A stretch of DNA of 64,000 nucleotides from Leishmania martiniquensis (Eukaryota > Euglenozoa > Kinetoplastea > Trypanosomatida > Trypanosomatidae): positions 162,001 to 226,000 of the forward strand of contig NC_090158.1 in NCBI RefSeq assembly GCF_017916325.1, given 5' to 3'. Shown in pieces: positions 50,001 to 58,441 of the stretch (position 1 is the first letter of the stretch; every line of letters begins with the position of its first letter). The notes beneath the pieces were generated by a model. The model did not search any database and had not been told where the DNA came from. It saw only the letters and a list, made by a program, of their open reading frames with translations. Made by a program: the position numbers and the translations under genes.

Positions 50001-50248
50001 ATCTAGTTGGTAAAGGCGAGCTGAACGGCGAACTTGCGCTCGCTGCGCCAGCGAGCATCGGCGATAATGCCCAGGCGCCACAGGAGGCAGATCGGCAGGA
50101 GGAGCCACTACCGGTGACAATCGACACTATGAGCACGGCAGTGGAGAAGGATGATGCAGAGGGGCTTTTGAAGCGTCGCAAAGAGGAAGCACGTCGGCGG
50201 TTGCATGCCCTGAAAGCAGCTCGGCAGGCCGCGCAGCAGGAACAGTGA
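47051..50248 (+). CDS. XRN-family 5'-3' exoribonuclease
   Basis: XRN enzymes degrade 5'-monophosphorylated RNA processively in mRNA decay or nuclear RNA processing. The N-terminus MGVPLLLTWLRKRF is the expected leading helix. Catalytic-site segments follow in order: FIDLNSFLYQ with Asp39, MAVDGVSPLGKMSQQRARR, DVLRPGEGENKIAEFIR, VICSSDTDVTVTSL and LLFGNDFLPTI near residue 414. The usual GNDFLPH has Thr instead of His. A His/Pro/Gly-rich insert (about residues 283-355) interrupts the nuclease core, and acidic and Ala-rich insertions follow. The 1065-residue length fits the family. Trypanosomatids have several XRN paralogues; I cannot say which this is. The C-terminus is a basic coiled helix. 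Confidence 0.9.
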   Translation: MGVPLLLTWLRKRFADCFMPADCAITDYIREGTDNLFIDLNSFLYQAATIITATHRSFRFGSVDEVEDLVLRKLFDLLDDLVMNLVQPKALVYMAVDGVSPLGKMSQQRARRRRGARRQSFASPSPSSHHHEQTGNMNDLWDSNCISVGTRFMAKVTEALHFYAVSRTERINTKRLREERVRIGKSDISLDSAAGDSVSAPYVFPFINIIVDDVLRPGEGENKIAEFIRRIRADPSYGPNTSHVICSSDTDVTVTSLILHEPRIHVLRYEPPVSLGGKPPMKSQPPPQNHHHRSHHQPARSSSHPHRGGGPSSHGQRRADGRGGHAHHGPPRPPSARGGPGVTPPPPPKDSWLSTFFSIHVFRQRLREILHLAPGDHAAAAGDGAAVSPRDGEEASLIFEHALHDVVFVLLLFGNDFLPTIGGSIQEGTLDALLSLLATDFVPRGRTLVDPVTNHIQYASARYLLSCLAELPGNAQKSGGGGRLQVHNGGSGALDWGFTDEKEAKERDPAFEERQQRREQQQERMCYCYWTMLQWALQYSAGIVEHWGCYYPYGRAPPLSKLATYCGVLSYGALGEIARRRLEMNAAAGRVARSVDDEHGTFAEEDDDDDGMDGLPASALQASETGAAVADADERSKPTDVMVQLLILIPPRSVALLPTVFRHHYKEIEAAVQAPVEELNLVSIAAWCEEKKRSLSEEERTRFTAYQFFASDVDLGTVDGPCPAHDVAFSAYWDGPAVEAELAALRHEKKAGKSSADRITVAASAPSSCSTAGLQSKAASFFSAGRRTPHGAASAGGAAALLAAANIAGAPASSPPLPTTPETARPLEETPATAPTEATSALQQQKRSVRLRHPAGNYALWVVPCEALQDALIVKALGAVHGNRFCVGSYVPLVEQDAVLSRSAGPRQEVRLRFRLAVAPMITDTTYGARLLPGYEEPAEVGMRERIAEARKEDTDRADPWKQLSKAQTVRQERKRARDIEDKHLVGKGELNGELALAAPASIGDNAQAPQEADRQEEPLPVTIDTMSTAVEKDDAEGLLKRRKEEARRRLHALKAARQAAQQEQ

Positions 50249-50524
50249 TACGCCGGCAGGAACACGGTGAAGGCGCGCTTCGGCTCTCGTAGGCGCTGAC
50301 AGGCGAGCCCCTAGCCCTTTGTCATAGCCCTTTCCTCTCCGTCACCGTCGGCCTCCACCATCCCCTTCAGTGGCCGACGGCGAAAATTAACCCTCGCGCC
50401 CTCGCGGTGTTGTCTTCTTTCCTGTTTGACCGAAAACTTCGCCGGCGATAGCGGGGCGACGAGATCGAGGGAGGATAAGGAGACGATAAAACTTTTCTTT
50501 GCCCACTGGAGGGGCCTCGCGATG
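50249..50524 (+). other. 3' UTR segment of the XRN gene
   Basis: This stretch separates the XRN stop codon from a repeat copy and holds no other feature I can support. Confidence 0.5.
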
Positions 50525-50803
50525 GCAGGAGGACTCACCCTGCTGCGCGGCACCTCAGGGTCCAGTGCCCCGCCTCGTTCGGGGCTGCCGAGAAGTCCCC
50601 TGTCCCTGGCCAAATGCCGACCAGCCGCTGCTGGCGGCACAGGGCCAAGCGGCACGCGACGTCCGCGGGCCAGGCCCTCTTGCTGTCGGCGCGGCAGGTG
50701 GGCACACGTGCGCCACCCACGTAAGAGGCAACGCATCGCCCGAGGACTGGCATAGCGTGGGGCGGCTGCGAGGCCACCGCCTGTGTGGCGAGGCGTGGGG
50801 GTA
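50525..50803 (+). repeat. Dispersed repeat copy C (SIDER-like), internally deleted
   Basis: The first about 190 bases match copy A (8992-9183) almost base for base. The central part of copy A (about 9184-9277) is replaced by a short unrelated stretch. Similarity resumes at CATAGCGTGGGGCGGCTGCG and stops at about 50803, so the palindrome and terminus found in copies A, B and D are missing. It lies 277 bases after the XRN stop codon, in sense orientation. Confidence 0.75.
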
Positions 50804-51036
50804 AAGTGGAGTGAAACTTCTGTTTTATGGGTGAAGGGAAACTGCGGAGGAGGTGAAGGAGAGAGCCCTCAAGTCAAGGCGACGTCTTCAGCTCACCCGT
50901 TGGCGTTCCTTAGGTGCTGCCAATCGGTTGGAAAAATGGCCGCAGCGCCCTCCCCCTCCCTCCCCCAACGCTCCCTCATCTCTCGTGAGGTTCACTGTCC
51001 GTGTCGCCAGAGCGGACCCCGGTCATCTCACACCCC

Positions 51037-51123
51037 CTTCTGGTCTCCCACTGGTGAGACCAGAAGCGGAGAGGGCCGGTGGTTCTACGGCACATCGGAA
51101 CAGCTCGCCGTCTCACCAGTGGG
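51037..51123 (+). other. Two mutually exclusive stem-loops
   Basis: Arms 51037-51047 and 51056-51066 are a perfect 11-bp inverted repeat around an 8-base loop. The segment 51047-51059, which spans that loop and part of the stem, is also a perfect 13-base reverse complement of 51111-51123. Only one of the two pairings can form at a time. Confidence 0.55.
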
Positions 51124-52163
51124 CGACCAGCGATTAACGCGTTTTCCATCTGTGCCGTGGGCGGCGATGGGGCGGACTCGAGGCACCCTCAAATTGGTAC
51201 AGAAGCGCACCCTTCAGTACACTCTGTAGAAGGCGGTGCGTGTGTAGTGTGTGGGTGCTTTCTCGCTCTTCGGCAGCCATGAATAAAACAGCCAAAGAAA
51301 AAGAGTGAAAGTGGCAAAGACGGGAGGAGACCGTCGCTCTCTTCTCCCCACCCCACCCCTTGCCTGCCCGACTCCCTCTCCTGCGGCAACGGATGCCAAC
51401 GGCTCGCTGCGGCTGCTTTCCCAGCCCCGCGTTCGGATCGGCCCCTCTCTTTTTTTTCTACAGCTGCAAGGCGCTTTCACGCACATGAAGGCGTGCCAAC
51501 CATACCGATTTCCTCGCCATGCTACTCTACTGCTTCCCCATGGCACATGAACACCCGCAAACGTGCGCCTGCCTCTTTACAAATTTCAGCCCTATCCTCT
51601 TTCATCACCTCCCTCGGCCACCACTCCCTCTTCTCCGCTTTCTTCTCAATGCACGAGATTGCTTGTTTAGGTTGTGGCATGTCCTGATTAGCCTCTCACC
51701 TCTCTCTTCCCGCCTCCCTCTTTGTGGATTCCACCGTGGCCGCTACTGCTGTCGTGAGCTCGCACTATCTTTTTTTTTGTCATCCTCTAGCGTGCTCGCC
51801 TTGCTTCTCTCTCTCTCTGTTTGTGTGGGTGTGCGGGCGTCCCTCCGTAGCGCGACAAGGGTGTGGTGTCTGTGTGGTTGATGTAGTAGTGTGTGGCATT
51901 GCTTATATTGTGGCCCTTCCTGCTCCATACTGCCCTCCTCTTCCCTCCCCCCAGCATCCTCTCCGCATTCGCCGTCTCCGCCTTCCCTCTCCAACTGCTC
52001 GGTTAGGGTGTAGGCGCGCATATATTCGCGTCTGAGCCCGTGATTGCACGAATTGGCGCACGCACGCACACACACATACAGGAGTGTCTTTGGTGCCTCT
52101 TGTTTTTTTTCGCCTCCCTTTATCGAGTCACTCTGAGACGGTGCGGCGTCGCTGAGCGCGCGC

Positions 52164-52224
52164 CCCCCCTCCGTCTCCTCTCCTCCTCTTTCCCTACACG
52201 TATTTGCCCCGTTCTCCTCCGCAG
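52164..52224 (+). promoter_or_regulatory. Polypyrimidine tract and spliced-leader acceptor
   Basis: A pyrimidine-rich tract ends in GCAG at 52221-52224, 29 bases before ATG 52254, with no intervening ATG. Confidence 0.6.
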
Positions 52225-52253
52225 CGAGCTCACCGCCCATCGTCGCCGCCGCC

Positions 52254-54848
52254 ATGCCTCTGTACAGCATCACTATATGTCCGCTAAAGCTCAACGCATG
52301 CTTCTGTCGCCAGGGATCCGTGTACGTGGTGGTGATGTCGCGCAAAGGTCTCGAGATTGCCACAACCCCGTCGATGTGCAATGGCAACAACGAGGTCATC
52401 TTCTCCGACACGGAAGGCCTCTACACCGCACGGTCGTTTGAGCTCTCCTTCAACTCGCCAAAAGATCGTCGGACGCTGACCTTTGGCATTTATGACTTCA
52501 CCAACCGCAAGAACACCGCCAAGCTCACGGGCTTCGAGATCCCGCTGGCGGGCATGTGCAGCGTGCTGGCAGGCGAGTCCATGTGTGAGAAGAAAGGGAT
52601 CTCCTTCCGCGTCTCCGGCCAACCAGGGCGCCTCGACGCAATCTTTCGCATGCACCCCGTCGGAACACCTGTCCCGCAGCTGCGTGTGGCGCAGACAAAC
52701 GAGCCCATATCCGGGGCTGCAACTGATGCGCCAGGCGCCGCTACTCATCGTAGTACGGCAGCTGTCTCACCCGGCTCCGGCCGCAGCGGCGACGCTGGCG
52801 CTGGATCGACCAGGACCACCCGCCTACCAGAACACACTCTGCAGGCCCTCATGCGCGAGGGGATCATCCCGGACGACGTGGATGGGGTAGAGATGGACCT
52901 TGACTTGGCGAACGAGATCGCCGTCCGTGCCTCCGTTCTCTTTCCCAGCCGCACCGACATCGAAGGTCAAATTCGAGCGCTCACGCGCGAGATCCACAAG
53001 TTGGAGTACGATGCGCAGTACGCCGCGAAGGACAAAGTCACGGCCGGCTCTCCTGCGTGCAACGCGCTGCGGAACGAGATCAACCACTGGAAGGAGAAGG
53101 TCAGGGACATCGACGCCAAGTCGGCGCACGAGGCTGGTATCGCGCAGCAGCCGGAAGAGTCGGAGCCGCAGCCTGCCGTATCGCAAGGCTACATAGCCGA
53201 GCTCGAAGCACAGCTGACTGCGAAGAACCTGGAAATGCGTAGCCTCGAGGCGATGCAGAGTCGCCGTGACGTGACACAGGACGTGATGAAGCTGTTAGAC
53301 CAGATCGACCATCTGCAGTCAATGCTGGTGGAGCTGAAGAGTGAGAGGGCCGCACCAGTCATAGCGAAGCCAAAGGACTGCGACATTGCCGAGAACGGCG
53401 ACCGCTGGGACAAGCTGGCTGCCAAGCTCTACGATGCCGAGAGTATGACAGAGCAGCTCAAGCAGACAGTGATAGCGCTAAACCGCGTTCAGTACGAGCC
53501 CTACCCTGCTGGGGTGGAGGCAGGGTTCATGCACACTGTGCCAAAGGAGCTGGGCTTCGTGAAGAACAACCAGCGCACGCCAGGCAACCTGCCACCCCAA
53601 GTCGGCAGCCCGTCCTCATTGGATGCGGCTCCACCGGCCGGGAAGCCTGCTGCGGCTGCGGCTGCTGACAAGACGGGTGATTTTCTGGACGACTTGTTTG
53701 GCGCACCACAACCGCAGAACTTGCCGATGCAGTCAGCTGCAACGGCAGAAAACCGGGCCGCATTCCCCGCCGAGCCCTTCTCAGGCACGGCGTACGAGCC
53801 TCCAAAGGCGGCACAAGTTAGACCGGTTTGGGCAGCACCCGCCACCGGTGCTGCCACCAATGTGCCTCCGGCTCCACAGCCGCCGCAGGCGACGTCGGCT
53901 GCATCCGATACCCCAGGAAGTCTGCAGCCGCAACTCAGAGCTGTAGGCCCCGCCGGAGTCCAGCCGCCACCTAACTCACCGGCAGCACCGATGGCGAGCG
54001 CACAGCAGGCACCGCCCGCCCCGGCAGCTCCGCACAACCCGACGGGGGTGGAGCCGCCGCCGCAGGCGCTTCCGCTGAATGCGTTGCCTGCGCACCACTC
54101 AGCCAGTGAAGGCCCTCCCGCCGCTGCGCCGGTCGCGAAGGAGCCTACTCTCGACGTTGGCGAGGCGCTGCCTGAAACCCGTGTGAGCCGCCGAAGCGCT
54201 GAGGCGAAAAATGCAGCCGCGCCTCCGGCGAGCGCTATTCCACCTTCGACGGCCACATCTATGCAAGCGCCACAGTCGAACTCAATGGCTGCCCCTCAGA
54301 GCGCCTTTGCAACGGCGCCACCGCATCAGCAGCAGCAGCAGCAACAACAGCCAATGTACCCATCTCAGCAGCTGGCGTACAGCCAGCAGCAGCCATACGG
54401 GCTGCAGCCACAGCAGCAGCTGCCGCAGGGTCCACCAGCGCCGCGCTTCGAGCGCCGTCCGCCGTCGCTGGAGGAGATCCCATACACGGGCTTCTACGGC
54501 ATTCCCCTTGTAGCCCGTGGGTGCCCTATCGACGTCTATCTTGACGGCACAACCCCGACGCGTGGCACGGAGCTGACCCTCATCAACAACGCCGACTATC
54601 AAATTATGATCGGCGGTGTGGAGCTGAAGCAGGAAGATATTTTCTCCCCCGACCCGAACAGCGCCAAGACGATTCCCACACAACGCTGGCCGCAGCAGCT
54701 GTGGGTACCGGGTGGTGGCAGCCGGCAGAGCTGCATCATCGCCCTGCACCCGTCTTTCCCTCGGGGGTCGTCCATAATGGCACTCGTTATTGTATATGTC
54801 TTCAACGAAGGACGCTACATCCCCTTCACGGCGCGGTTCACCATCTAG
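52254..54848 (+). CDS. Unassigned protein with C2-like N-terminus, coiled coil and Q-rich linker (864 aa)
   Basis: Residues about 1-130 ([56 protein letters not shown]) have alternating beta-strand character resembling an NT-C2 lipid-binding or targeting domain. A helical coiled-coil region follows (about 200-410). A Pro/Ala-rich linker then runs to about 740 and includes a CAG-encoded poly-Gln run. The C-terminal 110 residues are an all-beta-looking domain ([20 protein letters not shown] to [15 protein letters not shown]). The order suggests a cytoskeletal or membrane-associated scaffold. No family name is certain. ATG 52254 is fixed by the acceptor at 52223-52224. Confidence 0.8.
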   Translation: MPLYSITICPLKLNACFCRQGSVYVVVMSRKGLEIATTPSMCNGNNEVIFSDTEGLYTARSFELSFNSPKDRRTLTFGIYDFTNRKNTAKLTGFEIPLAGMCSVLAGESMCEKKGISFRVSGQPGRLDAIFRMHPVGTPVPQLRVAQTNEPISGAATDAPGAATHRSTAAVSPGSGRSGDAGAGSTRTTRLPEHTLQALMREGIIPDDVDGVEMDLDLANEIAVRASVLFPSRTDIEGQIRALTREIHKLEYDAQYAAKDKVTAGSPACNALRNEINHWKEKVRDIDAKSAHEAGIAQQPEESEPQPAVSQGYIAELEAQLTAKNLEMRSLEAMQSRRDVTQDVMKLLDQIDHLQSMLVELKSERAAPVIAKPKDCDIAENGDRWDKLAAKLYDAESMTEQLKQTVIALNRVQYEPYPAGVEAGFMHTVPKELGFVKNNQRTPGNLPPQVGSPSSLDAAPPAGKPAAAAAADKTGDFLDDLFGAPQPQNLPMQSAATAENRAAFPAEPFSGTAYEPPKAAQVRPVWAAPATGAATNVPPAPQPPQATSAASDTPGSLQPQLRAVGPAGVQPPPNSPAAPMASAQQAPPAPAAPHNPTGVEPPPQALPLNALPAHHSASEGPPAAAPVAKEPTLDVGEALPETRVSRRSAEAKNAAAPPASAIPPSTATSMQAPQSNSMAAPQSAFATAPPHQQQQQQQQPMYPSQQLAYSQQQPYGLQPQQQLPQGPPAPRFERRPPSLEEIPYTGFYGIPLVARGCPIDVYLDGTTPTRGTELTLINNADYQIMIGGVELKQEDIFSPDPNSAKTIPTQRWPQQLWVPGGGSRQSCIIALHPSFPRGSSIMALVIVYVFNEGRYIPFTARFTI

Positions 54849-56084
54849 CACGCCTACGTGCACCCCGCTTCTCTGCCGTGAGAGGACCGGTTGGGGGATA
54901 AGAAGCAGGGGCGTGTAAGTTGATGGTAGATTCTGAGGGCGGAGAAGTGCGTGGCAGTATCTCTGGAGCAGCCGGCGGCCCCCCTCCCCCTCACGCCTCC
55001 GTCCCGGTGTGTCTGTCCACCTATGGGTGTTCGGGCGGGCGCTCGTAGTTGCGAACTTCTTTTTTCCTGCGGAAGGAGGGGAACTCTGCTAGGCTGCCGA
55101 TGCGAGTGCGGGAATGCCCGCCACGATATCGCAGCGCTTCCCTTCTCCCGTCGCACCTCCATCTCGCCCACCCACCCATCCCCCTCATTCTGTCGTCCCT
55201 AACGTTGTGGATGCGTTCACTCATTAGTCAGTGGCGCTCCTCTAAGGCATTCACCTCTTTCTTCATAGTGGCGTTCCCGTCTGCGGCATATTGATGTTTG
55301 CCCCGCTTCCCTTTGCATGTAACCGCCTCGGAAGGGATTTAAGTTGGCGTGTGTAGAGAAAGGGCGGTGGCGGTGGAGGCGGCGACGTGATGAGTCTTTC
55401 TGCCTCCCGGCGATTGCCCAAGAGAGGAGGTGACGGATGCAGTCACCTATGAAATATATACGCAAGCACATCCACGGGAGTTGACCTCCCTCCCTCTCTC
55501 GCCGCGTGGGATCTCGTCCTCTGAGTAGACGCTGTTGCTGCGTTTGTTGATAAGCACATCCTCTGTACGCCTTTTTTTCGTGTGTGTGTGTGTGCACTAC
55601 GATCAAAAAAAACGAGACTCTTCGAAGCGAAAAAAAATGAATTCCCCCTTGACGGAGGTGCGATCGCACATCTGCGCGACGCCGCGGCGGAATTCGGCGC
55701 TCGGCAATAGTCAACAACCTTTAGCACGGCTGCTTGCGGCGCGTAAGAACGCCTCACCAAATGCGGCGGGTGCGTTATGTATTGCAGCGCTAGTGGTGCC
55801 TTGGCCCCGCTCATGAGCTCTGTGATTTCCAGCCGGCACACACAGCCGCACACACCTTCGCATTGGATCGCCTGCTTGGGCTCTTTCTCACGCAAGCCAC
55901 CACCTCTCCCCTACCTCCTCACAACACCGCACACTCTCGCGGTCGCGCGGGCCGTCAGCAGCAGCCACGCCATCCTCTTTGCATCACCTTGCGCTGCGCA
56001 TCGTTGTCATCTTCGGGCGGCAAGATCGTTAGAGCGCACCTCGTTTAAAATCAGCGCATCAGCAAAGGACAACGAAGGCGGCAG
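54849..56084 (+). other. Intergenic region
   Basis: No gene is supported. It contains a (TG)n tract at about 55580-55594, short A and T runs, and pyrimidine-rich sequence before 56085. Confidence 0.5.
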
Positions 56085-57476
56085 ATGCGCAAGGAGCCGC
56101 TGCGTGTTGGATTCCTCGGAGCCTCCACCGTTGCGCGCAAGGCGTGGTGGGCCATCCACCGCGCGGGCCATCGGGTGACGTTCATTGGATGCCGAGATTC
56201 CGGAAGAGGGCGGGAGCTCTCGAGGCGCCTGCAAGAGGACATTGAGGCCGACAGCGAAACAAAGGTGGCGGGTAGCGGCGCGCAGAAGCCATTCGTGGCG
56301 CCTAGCATCGGCTCATACATGGATGTGGTGCGCGCAGATAATGTCGATATTGTGTACATCTCCTTGCCCACTTCAAGGCGCCCGGCGTGGATTCGAGCGT
56401 GTGCTGAGTATGGTAAGCATGTCGTAAGCGAGAAGCCCGCCGCCAGCTCCACCGCAGAGCTAGTCGAGTGTCTGCACGACATGGCCTTAAAGCGTCTTCT
56501 CTTTATGGACGGAACCGCTTTCTCCCACAGCCAGCGCCTGCAGGACGTATGCCGCGCCGTTACCCAACTCGGTGGAGCGGTGCATATCAACGCGCACATG
56601 TCCTTCGCGGCGTCGCCGACGTTCATGGCGAGCGACATCCGTCTTCAGCCACTCCTGGAGCCGCACGGCGCGCTGGGCGACTTGGGTTGGTACTGCATCC
56701 GCTGGATTCTGCATATCGTCAATCTCGCACTCCCGACCGGTGTTGCGGGCCGCGTGACGGACTGCGATGCACAGCGAGAGGAACCCGGCAGCGATGCTGC
56801 AGATGGCACAACCATCAGCGCGAGCCCAGTCGGCGCAGGAACGACGGCGGCAGTGTCGGCGTCACAGCGGGCAAGACAAAAAAAGGTGGCTCCCGCAGCC
56901 ATTACAGGATTCGAGGGGTATCTGGAGTTCACCATTCCGGTGTTTAGGTCGAACGACGTCGCGCCGGCGGCAGCAGTGGAATCGCCGGCGACAGTGACCG
57001 CCTCCTTTCAGTGCAGCTTCCATGACTGTCACGACCAAACAGTCGACATCTTCTGCCGCGACGGCAATGTCACCGTGCACGGCGCCTTAAACCCCACAGC
57101 AGAGGATCGGCCGCGCTTCGTTGTGCAGCGTCACACAGTGGCGGCAACGCCTGCGGCGGCAGCGCAAGAACAGAGCAGCGCAGCGAACGCAATCAAGGTG
57201 TATCAGGTATACGAGCGGTTGGAGGAGCAGAGGAACGACGTCGTGTACTCCACCGCTCCTGAGGAGGTGGACAGCACGCATCAAATGGAACAGCTGTGGC
57301 GCGACGTTGGCGACAGCCTGATGCGGGTTGGCAAGGGTGAGCCGCTCATCGCCAAGCCTGATCTGGCGAAAAAGTGGTCGAGGCTGGCGTATGCGACGCA
57401 AGTCGTAATGGACCGCGTGCTCGAGGCAGCGGGGCGGCACGCGCTCGCTGCCAACACCTCATTCGCTACCGCGTAG
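56085..57476 (+). CDS. Gfo/Idh/MocA-family oxidoreductase, copy 1
   Basis: These NAD(P)-dependent enzymes oxidise or reduce sugars and diols. The 463-residue product opens with a Rossmann segment LRVGFLGASTVARKAWWAI, followed by IVYISLPTS, the family motif HVVSEKPAA with its conserved Lys, LLFMDGTAFSH, and GALGDLGWYCIRWILHIVN. The motifs recall dihydrodiol/xylose dehydrogenase-like and plant GFO/IDH/MOCA proteins. An Ala/Thr/Ser-rich insertion (about residues 220-265) lengthens it beyond the usual 350-400. It is GC-rich like its neighbours. A paralogue lies 965 bases downstream, across an inverted pair of repeat copies. The substrate is unknown. Confidence 0.85.
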   Translation: MRKEPLRVGFLGASTVARKAWWAIHRAGHRVTFIGCRDSGRGRELSRRLQEDIEADSETKVAGSGAQKPFVAPSIGSYMDVVRADNVDIVYISLPTSRRPAWIRACAEYGKHVVSEKPAASSTAELVECLHDMALKRLLFMDGTAFSHSQRLQDVCRAVTQLGGAVHINAHMSFAASPTFMASDIRLQPLLEPHGALGDLGWYCIRWILHIVNLALPTGVAGRVTDCDAQREEPGSDAADGTTISASPVGAGTTAAVSASQRARQKKVAPAAITGFEGYLEFTIPVFRSNDVAPAAAVESPATVTASFQCSFHDCHDQTVDIFCRDGNVTVHGALNPTAEDRPRFVVQRHTVAATPAAAAQEQSSAANAIKVYQVYERLEEQRNDVVYSTAPEEVDSTHQMEQLWRDVGDSLMRVGKGEPLIAKPDLAKKWSRLAYATQVVMDRVLEAAGRHALAANTSFATA

Positions 57477-57578
57477 GAGGCCCCAGCGAAAGAGGGTGTT
57501 TTTTTCGCCACTCCAACCATCTTGCCTTCGAGACATGAATTCTTTCCACGAGCCCACTCTATATCCTGCAAACACACC
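57477..57578 (+). other. Short 3' UTR segment before the inverted repeat pair
   Basis: Between the oxidoreductase stop codon and the repeat there are 102 bases with no other feature. Confidence 0.5.
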
Positions 57579-58291
57579 CGAGCTCAGCGTCACTCGCCCC
57601 CGGCCCTTTCAGCGAAGCCAATCTCGGCCGGCCTGCTGCGGTCGCAGACACGCACTACAGTAGTGCGCCGCCTCCGCCACCTCAGCACCAGCCGAAGCCT
57701 CACGCCCCGCCTCACCCCCACGCCTCGCCACACAGGCGGTGGCCTCGCAGCCGCCCCCCTGCTATGCCGCCCCCTGCGCGGTGCACCCCCCCTCAACACA
57801 CACACTCGTGATGTGTCCACGCGCCCCGTGCGCCGGTGGCCAGCGCGGGGGCCGGGTGGCGCTGGCGCGCGCGGAGCCGGTTCGCCGGCCCCAAAGCCGG
57901 CGGCGGGGGGGGCCCGGCGCGCGGCCCCGCCCCCGGGCCAAACGCCGAGCAGCAGCAGCCCCCAGCGCAGGGCCAAGCGCACGCGGGCCAGGCCCTTTCG
58001 CGGGCGGGCCAAAACCCACCACTCGCGCAAGGGGAAGCACAGCGGCCCCACACGCGCCAACGCCACCCGGCCGCCGACACGCGAGACGCCCAGGGGTGCG
58101 GCGCACGGCACCGAGAATGAGCGGAGCAACCCCGGCGTGGTCTGCAGATCGCCTGGCAAAGTGGGGCGTGAGGCTTTGGCTGGCGCTTAGGTGGCGGAGG
58201 CGGCGCACTACTGTAGTGCGTGTCTGCGACCGCAGCACGCCGGCCGAGACAGGCCTCGCTGAAGGGGCCGGGGCGAGTGACGCTGAGCTCG
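57579..58291. repeat. Inverted pair of dispersed repeats (copy D1 reverse, D2 forward)
   Basis: The left part (from 57579, reading CGAGCTCAGCGTCACTCGCC) is a reverse-orientation copy to about 57860. The right part is a forward copy ending at 58291 with the exact complement of the left terminus. The outer 22 bases pair perfectly, and similarity continues inward for about 120 bases, including the GCACTACWGTAGTGC palindromes. The centre (about 57850-58150) is extremely GC-rich and partly resembles the 5' segment of copy A. The unit therefore behaves like a 0.7-kb element with terminal inverted repeats but is best read as two truncated copies joined head to head. Confidence 0.75.
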
Positions 58292-58441
58292 TCTTGTACG
58301 GCTGAATGAATGTACCGAGAAAAAATCCCTTCTCTTCTCTTATGGCAAAACCTTTAACCCATGGTGTTAAACATCACAACTGAAAACCATCGTAAGTCTC
58401 TACTGCAGGAAAATACAGACGTGAACAGAGTTCGAAAGACC
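58292..58441 (+). promoter_or_regulatory. Splice region of oxidoreductase copy 2
   Basis: The C/T tract at 58327-58341 is followed by AGs at 58395-58396 and 58407-58408. Both lie after the in-frame ATG 58361 and before ATG 58442, which favours 58442 as the start. Confidence 0.5.

Larger units (their letters stand above)
50804..52253 (+). other. Intergenic region with an inverted-repeat cluster
   Basis: No gene is supported. The notable element is the overlapping pair of inverted repeats at 51037-51123. Pyrimidine tracts before 52223 serve the next gene. Confidence 0.5.

Noticed and set aside
57522..58305. Frames of about 190-220 codons in the inverted repeat pair, on both strands
   Set aside because: They arise from the GC-rich repeat, and similar translations appear at the other repeat copies in either orientation.
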